This document shows positions 6,167 through 13,567 of a stretch of 16,758 nucleotides of DNA, piece by piece. Below the pieces are notes generated by a model. The model was not told the DNA's origin and did not search any database. It saw nothing but the letters and a program-made list of their open reading frames with translations. Every line of letters begins with the position of its first letter. Position 1 is the stretch's first letter. A program made the position numbers and the translations under genes. Source of the stretch: Lentisphaeria bacterium (GTDB lineage Bacteria; Verrucomicrobiota; Lentisphaeria; Oligosphaerales; Oligosphaeraceae); the NCBI GenBank assembly GCA_016287975.1, contig JAEEXV010000182.1, positions 1 through 16,758 on the forward strand, read 5' to 3'.

Positions 6167-9100
6167 ATGCTGCCCGATCGCGCCGCCATCGCCGTGCTCC
6201 TCTGCACCTCCCTGCTCCTCGCCACCGATTTCACCGAGTGGACTGGCGCCCCCGTGCGCCAGGATGTCTTCGCCATGGGGGCTGGCACCGCGATTTCGCG
6301 GCGCCGCATCCAGGTGCGGCCGAACCGCCCGTGCATCCTGAGCGGCGAGTTCAAGGCGCCCGCGGGCTCGGTGCTCTATTTCGGCTTCAGGGAACTGGAC
6401 GCGCAACTGCGTCCCATCCTCACCCGCACCGTCAACGCCGCCAGCAACGCCTTCGCACTGCCACGGGAGATCCCCGCGGGCGCCACGGAGATCCCCGTCG
6501 CGGAAGCCCTCTCCCTCCTCGTGCGCGGCCGCAACGACTTCCTCGCCTTCCACGCGCAGGACGACTATTCCGACCTGCCCAACGCGGACCTCGCCGCCAT
6601 CGAGGCCGCCGAGCCTGGACGCATCCGCCTGAAGGCCCCGCTCGCCAAAGGCTATCCCGCCCACACCAAAGTCCGCCTCCACCGCGACCGCGCCCCCTTC
6701 AACTACTGCGCCGCCGCGGGCGTCACGCTCACCGGCGAGTGGCAGCGCTTCGAGGGCACCGTCTCTGGCCGCCAGAAGGCGGGAACCCGCGACCAACAGT
6801 GGCGCCCTGGCGCCGCCTTCGCCGAGATCGTCATCGTCTACCGCCCCGCCCCAGGGCAGACCGCCGAACTCCAGTTCCGCGACATCCGCATCGATGCCGC
6901 CCCCGACCGCATCGTCTCCGGCGGACAGCCCGCCGCCGAGGCCTTCTACGACGCCAGGCGCTGGCGCCACGGCGACGGCCTCCTCCGCAACCTCGCCGAC
7001 AACCAGTCCCTCGACGCCGAGCCGCTCTACGACACCGCCAGGTTCCGCGTCCAGTTCACCCTGACCCTCGACCGCCTCGCCGACACCGGATGCGGCCTCC
7101 TCGCAGGAAACATCCTCTGGACCCTCGACGGACCTGGCGGCAACCTCACCGTCCAGGGCCGCGACTTCCGCCCCGTCGTCCTCGCCAAGGCCGCCGACTT
7201 CATCCAGCCAGGACGCCCCTTCACCTTCACCCTCGAAGGCAGCGACGCCGACCGCAAGATGCGCGCCGCCATCGACGGCAAGCCCGTCGGCGAGGCCACC
7301 TACCTCGTCAACCGCACCCTCGGCTTCGGCCTCCGCACGGGCAAGGCCCGCGTCGCCCTCCGCGACTTCTCCATCCAGGGCGACATCTCCGATCCAACCG
7401 ACGCCGCCATCCCCGTCACCGGCACCGTCGCCCTCGGCCAGGACGCGCCTCTCCGCCTGCCGCGCTGGCGGCAGCCCCGCCTCACGACGACCGCTACCCT
7501 CGACGGCGGCGCGCCCTTCCCGCTCGCCGTCGATGCCCTCGGCAACGCCGCGCTGCCCCGCGCCGTTCTGCAGCAGGCCTACCAGGCCTCTCCCGTCCCC
7601 TACCGCGTGCGCCCCCTCGCCCTCGCCGTGCAACTCCCCGACAGGCAATTCTACCGCTGCCGCATCCCCGTCGACAACCCCGCCCTCTCCACCGACCTGC
7701 CCGTCGGCAAGGTTGTGAAGACCCCCGTCGGCAACCGCCTCTCGGTCGGCGGCAAGGTCTGGAACTTCTACCAGTCCCACTGGGACTACAACGGCCGCCA
7801 GGTCCTCGAGCGCGCCTTCGACCCCGCCGACGTCGAGCGCTTCGCCAATGCGGGGATGCGCGGCAGCCTGCTGATTCTCGCCCCATACAAGTATCTTGGC
7901 GAAAAGGACTACGACTGCGACGGCATGATCCAGGAGTTCGAATCCGTCGCCGCTCGCGTCGTCGCCGCCAACCCCGACGCCATGTTCGAAATCCAGTTCT
8001 TCCTCTTCACCTCCACCGAGTGGAACGACCGCCACCAGGACGAACTCATCCGCCTCGACAACGGCAAGAAGCGCCTCGCCCACGCCTTCCGCGCCGAACT
8101 CCAGCCCTCCTACGCCTCCCCCTCCTGGCGCAAGGACATGGGCGAAGTCGTCCGCCAGACCATCCAGGCCCTCCGCAAATCCCCCTACGCCGACCGCATC
8201 GGCACCTTCCGCCTCCTCTACGCCAACTGCGGCGAATGGAACCACTGGGGCTACCACGAGCAGGCCTACGTCGACTTCTCCCAGCCCATGCAGCGCGCCT
8301 TCGGCGAATGGCTGAAGGCCAAATACAAGACCGACGCCGCCCTCCAGCAGGCCTGGGGCCGCCCCGGCGTCACCTTCGCCTCCGACGACCTGGTGCCCTC
8401 CCGTGAAAACCGCCTCGCGGGAGGCCCCGTCCTCCGCGCCACGGGCCCCGAGACCATGCCCTCCGTCGACTACTACGCCTTCTTCCAGCAATACGCCGTC
8501 GACACGATCACCCACTTCGCCCGCATCGCCAAGGAGGCCTCCGACAACCGCCTCCTCGTCGGCTCCTACTACGGCTACTTCCACGGCCACTACTTCGCCA
8601 ACCCCTACCACTTCCAGGACTCGGGCAACTACGCCACAGGGCGCATGCTCGAATCCCCCTTCATCGACTTCTTCGGCGGCGCCGCCCCCTACAACCGCCG
8701 CGACCTGGGGCGCCTCCCCAACGGCCTCACCGCCTCCATCGCCCTCCACGGCAAGGTCTGGGTCGACGAGGGCGACCTGCGCACCCACCGCTCCGACCAG
8801 AAGCCCAACCCCCACCTGGGCATCGCCGAACGCACCCAGTCCGAGACCTCCGCCTCCCTCGCCCGCGACTTCATGGCCGTCGTCTCCCGCAACGCCACCA
8901 CCTACCTCTACGACTTCATCGCAGGATGGTACCGCGACCCCGAAACCATGCGCGTCATCTCACGGCTCATCGCCCTCGACGACGCACGCCGCGGACTCTC
9001 CGCCGCACGCCCCACCGCCGCCCAGGTCGCCCTCGTCTACAGCGAGGCCCCCATCCCCTACAACGCCTCCCGACACGGCGCCGCCATGGGCCACGAGAAG

Positions 9101-9871
9101 TTCTCCAGCCTCTCCCTCGACTACTGGGGAATCCCCGCCGACACCTACCTCGAAAGCGACCTCGACCGCATCGACTTCACCCCATACCGCGCCGTCGTCT
9201 TCGTCAACAGCTTCCTCTACACCGACGAACTCCAGAAGACCATCGCCGCCAAGGTCGCCAAGGACGGCCGCACCCTCGTCTTCCTCGGCGCCCCTGGCGT
9301 CCTCACCCCCGACAACCGCCTCCATCCCGAAAACTCCGCCCGCCTCGCAGGCATCCGCGTGCGCTGGCTCGACGAACCCATGCCTGGCAAGCCCCTCCAG
9401 ACCATCTGGAAGCGCACCGTCTGCAACGCCCAGTACACTCGCTTCGCCGAAATCCGCGACGACCAGGCCCGCCCCCTCGCCCGCTTCCCCGACGGCGCCG
9501 TCGCCGCCGCCGAGCGCACCGTCGACGGCTGCCGCCGCATCGTCGTCTGCCACCCCTTCCCCGACGCCATCCTGATGCGCGACCTCCTCGGCCGCGCAGG
9601 CGTCCACATCTACACCAGCGGCAAGTCCGGCCTCCCCGCCGCCTACGTCGCACCGCCCTACCTCGGCGTCTTCAGCCGCACAGGCGGCCCGCAGACCATC
9701 ACGCTGCCCAGGCCCGTCGAGGTCATCGCCGACCTCATGTCGGGCGCCGTCCTCGCCGAGAACGCCAGCTCCGTCTCCTTCGACCTCCCCCGCGGCAAGG
9801 CCGCCACCTGCCTCCTCTACGCGGGCCCCCGCCAGGACTTCGAGCAAAGACTCAAGCCGCTCCTCAAATAG
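6167..9871 (+). CDS. Large secreted GH42-like glycoside hydrolase
   Basis: The product has 1,234 residues. A signal peptide is visible (MLPDR, then AAIAVLLCTSLLLA, cleavage probably after Ala19), placing it outside the cytoplasm. Residues 20-260 look like a beta-sandwich, carbohydrate-binding-like region. About 287-405 resembles a concanavalin/LamG-type domain (RFRVQFTLTL...LRDFSIQGD). The catalytic barrel spans about 525-930. Its YANCGEWNHWGY segment followed by FGEWLKAKYKTDAALQQAWG closely matches the GH42/clan GH-A layout, making Glu690 the candidate acid/base. Glu868 in WVDEGD is the candidate nucleophile. About 945-1110 resembles the GH42 trimerisation/amidotransferase-like domain (AQVALVYSE...GRTLVFLGAPG), and a small C-terminal beta-sandwich ends the protein. 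It is roughly twice the usual GH42 length because of the N-terminal half. It follows the prepilin gene by 70 bases without a clear Shine-Dalgarno. The substrate is unknown; beta-galactoside or another beta-linked glycan is plausible. Confidence 0.8.
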   Translation: MLPDRAAIAVLLCTSLLLATDFTEWTGAPVRQDVFAMGAGTAISRRRIQVRPNRPCILSGEFKAPAGSVLYFGFRELDAQLRPILTRTVNAASNAFALPREIPAGATEIPVAEALSLLVRGRNDFLAFHAQDDYSDLPNADLAAIEAAEPGRIRLKAPLAKGYPAHTKVRLHRDRAPFNYCAAAGVTLTGEWQRFEGTVSGRQKAGTRDQQWRPGAAFAEIVIVYRPAPGQTAELQFRDIRIDAAPDRIVSGGQPAAEAFYDARRWRHGDGLLRNLADNQSLDAEPLYDTARFRVQFTLTLDRLADTGCGLLAGNILWTLDGPGGNLTVQGRDFRPVVLAKAADFIQPGRPFTFTLEGSDADRKMRAAIDGKPVGEATYLVNRTLGFGLRTGKARVALRDFSIQGDISDPTDAAIPVTGTVALGQDAPLRLPRWRQPRLTTTATLDGGAPFPLAVDALGNAALPRAVLQQAYQASPVPYRVRPLALAVQLPDRQFYRCRIPVDNPALSTDLPVGKVVKTPVGNRLSVGGKVWNFYQSHWDYNGRQVLERAFDPADVERFANAGMRGSLLILAPYKYLGEKDYDCDGMIQEFESVAARVVAANPDAMFEIQFFLFTSTEWNDRHQDELIRLDNGKKRLAHAFRAELQPSYASPSWRKDMGEVVRQTIQALRKSPYADRIGTFRLLYANCGEWNHWGYHEQAYVDFSQPMQRAFGEWLKAKYKTDAALQQAWGRPGVTFASDDLVPSRENRLAGGPVLRATGPETMPSVDYYAFFQQYAVDTITHFARIAKEASDNRLLVGSYYGYFHGHYFANPYHFQDSGNYATGRMLESPFIDFFGGAAPYNRRDLGRLPNGLTASIALHGKVWVDEGDLRTHRSDQKPNPHLGIAERTQSETSASLARDFMAVVSRNATTYLYDFIAGWYRDPETMRVISRLIALDDARRGLSAARPTAAQVALVYSEAPIPYNASRHGAAMGHEKFSSLSLDYWGIPADTYLESDLDRIDFTPYRAVVFVNSFLYTDELQKTIAAKVAKDGRTLVFLGAPGVLTPDNRLHPENSARLAGIRVRWLDEPMPGKPLQTIWKRTVCNAQYTRFAEIRDDQARPLARFPDGAVAAAERTVDGCRRIVVCHPFPDAILMRDLLGRAGVHIYTSGKSGLPAAYVAPPYLGVFSRTGGPQTITLPRPVEVIADLMSGAVLAENASSVSFDLPRGKAATCLLYAGPRQDFEQRLKPLLK

Positions 9872-9897
9872 CCCGCGAACGCGTCGCCCCTGCCCCC

Positions 9898-10803
9898 CTA
9901 CACCATCCCGCGCCATTTGCCGGGCGCAATGTGGTAATATTGGAAGAAGCACCGCGTGAAGTAGCTCGGCGAGGAAAAGCCCGCCTGGTAGGCGACCTCC
10001 GCGATCCCGAGGCGACGGTCCTGCAGCAGCCGGCACGCCAGCTCCAGCCGACGCCGCAGGACGGCGGAACTGAAGCCCTCCCCGTGCCGTCGGAAGAGCC
10101 GCGTCAGATGATCGGGGTGGATCCGAAAATGCGCCGCCACATATTCGCGCGTCAGCCCCTGGGTGAACTCCATGTCCAGCAGGTCGTTGACCGAACGCCA
10201 CAACTGCTCCGCGCGGGAATGCGGCCCGACGCCGTCTGGCCGCGCGCCCTCCAGCCGCCGACGCAGGTTCTTCAGCAGCGCCAGCAGCAGTTCGTCGCCG
10301 CCCGCCGCGCCAGCCTCGGGCTCCGCCTCCGCCAGCGTCACCAGCGCCTGCAGAATCCCCTGCGCCACTGGCTCCCCGCCCCACTCCAGATGCAGATACC
10401 GCGCCAGCCACCCCGGCATCGAAACGGTCGTGTTGGTGCCGAGCGCCGCCGTCGGCAGCCGATGCACTGGACTGCCGTCATGCTCCACCATCACCAGTCG
10501 CAGCAGCCGCGGCGGAAACACCATCGACAGCATCCGGTGCGGCGTGTCCCACGTGTCCCAGAAACAGTTGCCTGGGACCCCGAAGACCACCTCGCCTGGC
10601 TGAAGCGACAGCTCGCGCTGCCGACCCTCCGCGTCCACGAAAAACAGCCGCTTCCGCCCCTCCAGCACCATCAGGAAGCGCGCGCAGTTGTTGAAGTTCG
10701 TCCGGCACGGCCCGACTGGCCGACGCACCACCTGCTTCAATGCAGGGCGCAGCGCCTCCGCCTCCGCCAACGCCTTGTAAAACGCCTCATATTCCCCGTC
10801 CAT
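9898..10803 (-). CDS. AraC-family transcriptional regulator
   Basis: The product has 301 residues from the ATG at 10803, preceded by GGGAG. The N-terminal part (about 30-110) is a cupin-like ligand-sensing domain (FLMVLEGRKRLFFVDAEG; LSLQPGEVVFGVPG). The C-terminal AraC DNA-binding domain (about 205-298) has both helix-turn-helix units, 217-240 (LTREYVAAHFRIHPDHLTRLF) and 266-288 (GIAEVAYQAGFSSPSYFTRCF), and ends with the typical PGKWR. Its stop lies 26 bases from the end of the convergent glycosidase gene, with no obvious bidirectional terminator between them. It is the only regulator in the window and the natural candidate to bind the paired repeats at 4198-4229 and induce the catabolic genes in response to a sugar ligand. 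Longer frames upstream (to 11001) lack homology and cross the promoter region. Confidence 0.9.
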   Translation of the reverse strand: MDGEYEAFYKALAEAEALRPALKQVVRRPVGPCRTNFNNCARFLMVLEGRKRLFFVDAEGRQRELSLQPGEVVFGVPGNCFWDTWDTPHRMLSMVFPPRLLRLVMVEHDGSPVHRLPTAALGTNTTVSMPGWLARYLHLEWGGEPVAQGILQALVTLAEAEPEAGAAGGDELLLALLKNLRRRLEGARPDGVGPHSRAEQLWRSVNDLLDMEFTQGLTREYVAAHFRIHPDHLTRLFRRHGEGFSSAVLRRRLELACRLLQDRRLGIAEVAYQAGFSSPSYFTRCFFQYYHIAPGKWRGMV

Positions 10804-10842
10804 CCCGTCGCTCCCGTTCCCAAACGCCCCCGCACCGCAGTT

Positions 10843-10871
10843 AATGTAGCGGGAATTGCCCGAAATGCCAC
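10843..10871 (-). promoter_or_regulatory. Putative promoter of the AraC-family regulator
   Basis: On the minus strand GTGGCA (10866-10871) and TACATT (10843-10848) are separated by 17 bases and each matches the sigma70 consensus at four of six positions. A start near 10836 would leave a leader of about 33 bases. The spacer contains the inverted repeat CGGG-AATTG-CCCG (10850-10862), a possible operator. This is a weak prediction. Confidence 0.35.
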
Positions 10872-10906
10872 CCCGCCCGCCTTTTTCGCATCCACCAACT
10901 CTTTGA

Positions 10907-10926
10907 CCGGCCCAAAAATGGGCCGG
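10907..10926. other. Perfect 8-bp hairpin between the regulator and the ilv operon
   Basis: CCGGCCCA-AAAA-TGGGCCGG forms a perfect stem with a four-base loop. No T-run follows on either strand, so a terminator is not supported. It could be an operator or a transcript structure in the leader region of the AraC gene, or a transcription-unit insulator. Confidence 0.4.
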
Positions 10927-10937
10927 CACAGAACGCC

Positions 10938-10972
10938 GGGTCGTGGGTCGTGGGTCCCGGGTCGTGGGTCCC
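10938..10972 (+). repeat. Five tandem heptamers GGGTCGT/GGGTCCC with G-quadruplex pattern
   Basis: Five consecutive 7-bp units read GGGTCGT, GGGTCGT, GGGTCCC, GGGTCGT, GGGTCCC, and a decayed sixth follows. The plus strand therefore has five GGG tracts separated by four-base loops, which satisfies the usual G-quadruplex pattern. The block lies between the divergent AraC and ilv promoters. Confidence 0.7.
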
Positions 10973-11018
10973 TGGTCCGCCTCTTTGCCTGGAAAAGCCA
11001 CATTTTTGCCAGTTCGGA

Positions 11019-11046
11019 TTGCAAATCCAACGAAGGCAATTACATT
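11019..11046 (+). promoter_or_regulatory. Putative promoter of the ilv-leu operon
   Basis: TTGCAA (11019-11024) and TACATT (11041-11046), 16 bases apart, lie in an AT-rich patch. Each matches the sigma70 consensus at four of six positions. A start near 11053 would put the leader-peptide ATG (11085) about 32 bases into the transcript, which suits the attenuator downstream. No better candidate is seen between 10973 and 11085. Confidence 0.45.
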
Positions 11047-11084
11047 AACCCAAAATTTCCATTCCCCCCTTTCCGCATCCCCGC

Positions 11085-11171
11085 ATGTCCACCCTTCGGC
11101 TCCAAGTCCTGGTTATGGTCGCCGTTCTGCCGGTCCTACTGGCCGCGAACGGCGCAATCGGATATCTGTAG
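11085..11171 (+). CDS. Branched-chain amino acid leader peptide (28 residues)
   Basis: A 28-codon ORF (MSTLRLQVLVMVAVLPVLL... to ...GYL, stop TAG 11169-11171) lies upstream of ilvB. It contains seven Leu, five Val and one Ile, 13 of 28 residues, and 11 of these fall in codons 4-19. It uses CTT, CTA and GTT, codons rare in neighbouring genes. Its codons 4-7 overlap RNA strand 1 of the predicted attenuator, and its stop codon is two bases before strand 2. The role would be in cis: ribosome position on these codons reports leucine/valine charging. There is no Shine-Dalgarno, but ilvB and leuC lack one too. A short hydrophobic membrane peptide is the main alternative; the matched RNA pairings favour a leader. 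Confidence 0.75.
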   Translation: MSTLRLQVLVMVAVLPVLLAANGAIGYL

Positions 11172-11275
11172 CCTGGAATCGAAGAGCGAATCCTCCCATT
11201 TCCCCCCGCCGCCCAGTCGGCGCGACGCCCCGCCAAAAGGCCCTTCGGTTCCACCCAACCTCGAAGGGCCTTTTT
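11094..11275 (+). promoter_or_regulatory. Ribosome-mediated transcription attenuator of the ilv-leu operon
   Basis: Strand 2 (11174-11184, TGGAATCGAAG) can pair over 11 bp, with one G-U, with strand 3 (11243-11253, CTTCGGTTCCA). Strand 3 includes the last bases of the terminator's 5' arm and part of its loop, so 2:3 pairing excludes the terminator. Strand 1 (11094-11104, CTTCGGCTCCA, inside leader codons 4-7) is nearly identical to strand 3 and can also pair with strand 2, with one mismatch and one G-U. A ribosome stalled at Leu/Val codons would mask strand 1 and allow 2:3 antitermination. A ribosome reaching the stop codon would mask strand 2 and allow 3:4 termination. This reproduces the classical amino-acid attenuator logic. 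The pairings were worked out by hand. Confidence 0.75.
11235..11275 (+). terminator. Intrinsic terminator immediately before ilvB
   Basis: A perfect 13-bp stem, AAAAGGCCCTTCG (11235-11247) with CGAAGGGCCTTTT (11262-11274), encloses a 14-base loop. It runs into TTTTT (11271-11275) and a further TTTT after CA. It ends 13 bases before the ilvB ATG and has no gene to terminate other than the short leader ORF, so it most likely acts as a conditional terminator. Confidence 0.9.
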
Positions 11276-11288
11276 CATTTTCCACACC

Positions 11289-12995
11289 ATGCAATACACC
11301 GGCGCAAAAATCCTGATGGAATGCCTGCTGGAGCAGGAGACCGACACCGTCTTCGGCTACCCCGGCGCCGCCATCATCAACGTCTACGACGAACTGCACC
11401 GCTACCGCAGGCGCATCCGCCACGTCCTGACCGCCCACGAACAGGGCGCCGCCCACGCCGCCGACGGCTACGCGCGCTCCACTGGCCGCGTCGGCGTCTG
11501 CCTGGCCACCTCGGGCCCCGGCGCCACCAACCTCGTCACCGGCATCGCCGCCGCCTACATGGACTCCTCCCCCGTCGTCTTCATCACCTGCAATGTCAGC
11601 GAGGGCCTCATCGGACGGGACTCCTTCCAGGAGGTCGACATCACCGGCATCACCATGCCCATCACCAAGTGCACCTTCTTCGTCAAGTCCGCCGCCGAAC
11701 TCGCCGACTGCGTGCGCGAGGCTTTCGCCGTCGCCCGCAGCGGCCGCCCCGGCCCCGTCCTCATCGACATCCCGAAGAACGTCACCACCGAACGCGCCCC
11801 CTACACCCCCCTGCCGCGGCGCGACCACTACAACCACGGGCGCCTCGCCTCCCTCCTCGCCCACACCACCCAGGCCTTCACCCCCCCGGAACCCGACGAG
11901 GACGACCTCGCGCAGGTCGCCGACATGCTCGCACGCGCCGAACGCCCGCTCATCCTCTGCGGCGGCGGCGTCGTCCGCGCCCGCGCCCAGAAGGAACTCG
12001 TCGCCCTCGCCACCAAGGCCGACGCACCCGTCGCATACACCGTCATGGGCTGCGGCGGCATCCCGGGCCGCCACCCCCTCGCCACCGGCCTCATCGGCAT
12101 GCACGGCTCCCTCGCCTCCAACCACGCCTGCGACCAGTGCGACCTCCTCCTCGCCATCGGATGCCGATTCTCCGACCGCGTCGCCATCAGCCCCGCCGAC
12201 TTCGCCCCGCGCGCGAAAATCGTCCAGATCGACATCGACCGCGCCGAGATCGACAAGAACGTCCTGACCACGCGCCACATCATCGGCGACGCCAGACGCG
12301 TGACCGCCTTCCTCACCAGCCGCATCCCGCCGTGCGACCACGCCGACTGGAAGCGCCTCGTCTTCTCCCGCCCCACCGCGCCCGAATACCCCGACCACGG
12401 CGACGCCCTCGACCCCAGGCGGGTCTGCGACGCCATCGCGCGCCTCGCCCCCCCCGACACCATCGTCGCCACCGACGTCGGACAGCACCAGATGTGGTGC
12501 ATCCAGAACTTCAAGTTCGACTACCCTGGGCAGCTGCTGACCTCGGGCGGCTTCGGCGCCATGGGCTTCGGACTCGGCGCCGCCATCGGCGCGCGACTCG
12601 GCAACCCAGGCAGGACCGTCATCCACGTCACCGGCGACGGCAGCTTCCGCATGAACTGCAACGAACTGGCCACCGTCGCCCAGCTCAAGCTCCCCGTCAT
12701 CACCATCGTCTTCAACAACCACGCCCTCGGAATGGTCCGGCAGTGGCAGCGCCTCACCCTCGGACGGCGCTACTCCGCCACCACCCTCGGACGCTCCCCG
12801 GACTTCCCGCGCCTCGCCAGGGCCTACGGCCTCGCGGGCTTCCGCGCGCGGACCGTCCCACAGCTCGAAGAGGCCCTCCGAAAGGCCCTCCAGTCCCCGC
12901 GCGGGACCGTCATCGACTGCGCCATCCAACCCGACGAATTGGTCCGCCCCATGGTCCAGGACGGACAGTCGCTCACCTCATTCCTCCTACGGTAG
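11289..12995 (+). CDS. ilvB: Acetolactate synthase, large (catalytic) subunit
   Basis: The 568-residue, thiamine-diphosphate-dependent enzyme condenses two pyruvates to acetolactate, or pyruvate and 2-oxobutyrate to acetohydroxybutyrate. It catalyses the first common step of valine, leucine and isoleucine synthesis in the cytoplasm. The N-terminal PYR domain carries the catalytic glutamate in AHEQGAAHAADGYARSTG (Glu51), and SGPGATN follows. The central FAD-binding-type domain includes GCRFSDRV. The C-terminal domain has the ThDP/Mg motif starting GDGSFRMNCNELAT (Gly449-Asp450-Gly451) and ending in FNN about 28 residues later. Length is typical. The ATG has no Shine-Dalgarno and lies 13 bases after the terminator T-run, so expression depends on read-through of the attenuator. 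ilvN follows after seven bases. Confidence 0.97.
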   Translation: MQYTGAKILMECLLEQETDTVFGYPGAAIINVYDELHRYRRRIRHVLTAHEQGAAHAADGYARSTGRVGVCLATSGPGATNLVTGIAAAYMDSSPVVFITCNVSEGLIGRDSFQEVDITGITMPITKCTFFVKSAAELADCVREAFAVARSGRPGPVLIDIPKNVTTERAPYTPLPRRDHYNHGRLASLLAHTTQAFTPPEPDEDDLAQVADMLARAERPLILCGGGVVRARAQKELVALATKADAPVAYTVMGCGGIPGRHPLATGLIGMHGSLASNHACDQCDLLLAIGCRFSDRVAISPADFAPRAKIVQIDIDRAEIDKNVLTTRHIIGDARRVTAFLTSRIPPCDHADWKRLVFSRPTAPEYPDHGDALDPRRVCDAIARLAPPDTIVATDVGQHQMWCIQNFKFDYPGQLLTSGGFGAMGFGLGAAIGARLGNPGRTVIHVTGDGSFRMNCNELATVAQLKLPVITIVFNNHALGMVRQWQRLTLGRRYSATTLGRSPDFPRLARAYGLAGFRARTVPQLEEALRKALQSPRGTVIDCAIQPDELVRPMVQDGQSLTSFLLR

Positions 12996-13002
12996 AACCA
13001 CC

Positions 13003-13563
13003 ATGTCCCTCCACACCCTCGCTGTCCTCGTCGAAAACGCCGCAGGCGTCCTGAGCCAGGTCACCCGGCTCTTCTCCCGCAAGGGATACAACATCGAATC
13101 GCTCGCCGTCGGCGCCACCCACGACCCCCGCGTCTCCCGAATCACCATCGAGGTGCTGACCGACGACGCCCGCGCCGAACTGCTCGCGAACCAGCTGCGC
13201 AAGCTCCTCCCCGTCTACTCCGTCAAACTCCTGAAGCGGGACGACGAACTGCGCCGCGAACTCGTCCTGATCAAGGTCCGCGCCGAGGACTCCGACACCC
13301 GCAACCAGGTCATCCAGATCGCCAACATCTTCCGCGCCTCCATCATCGACGTCTCCCTCGGCTGCCTCACCGTCGCCGTCATCGGCGAGGAAAGCAAGAC
13401 CGGCGCCATGCAGCGCCTCATGGCAGAGTTCGGCATCCTCGAACTCGTCCGCACCGGCATGGTCGCCATCGAGCGCGGACCCCACACCATCACCGACGCC
13501 ACCAAGGAAAAGGGCGAGTTCGACTACGGCAAGAACGTCATCCGGAAATCCCTCGGGAACTGA
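13003..13563 (+). CDS. ilvN: Acetolactate synthase, small (regulatory) subunit
   Basis: The 186-residue ACT-domain protein binds the large subunit, raises its activity and confers valine feedback inhibition. The N-terminal ACT domain (about 4-78) has the characteristic VLVENAAGVLSQVTRLFSRKGYNIESL pattern (the first 20 residues start at Val8), with Asn12 and Gly15 in the effector-binding loop. The C-terminal domain (about 85-165) shows the typical ELVLIKV and IIDVSLGCLTVAVIGEESK segments. Length is slightly above the usual 160-175 because of a charged tail. It is called ilvN by position beside ilvB; ilvH is an equivalent name. It starts seven bases after ilvB and ends four bases before leuA, so translation is probably coupled. 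Confidence 0.96.
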   Translation: MSLHTLAVLVENAAGVLSQVTRLFSRKGYNIESLAVGATHDPRVSRITIEVLTDDARAELLANQLRKLLPVYSVKLLKRDDELRRELVLIKVRAEDSDTRNQVIQIANIFRASIIDVSLGCLTVAVIGEESKTGAMQRLMAEFGILELVRTGMVAIERGPHTITDATKEKGEFDYGKNVIRKSLGN

Positions 13564-13567
13564 TCCC

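Noticed and set aside
5990..8815. Large minus-strand open frame (941 codons) opposite the prepilin and glycosidase genes
   Set aside because: It is extremely Gly/Val/Glu-rich with no motifs and mirrors the codon bias of the plus-strand glycosidase.
10907..10926. Hairpin considered as an intrinsic terminator
   Set aside because: No T-run follows on either strand, and no gene ends nearby.
11136..12929. Minus-strand open frame opposite ilvB
   Set aside because: It is a shadow of ilvB; low-complexity Gly/Asp/Val composition and no homology signal.
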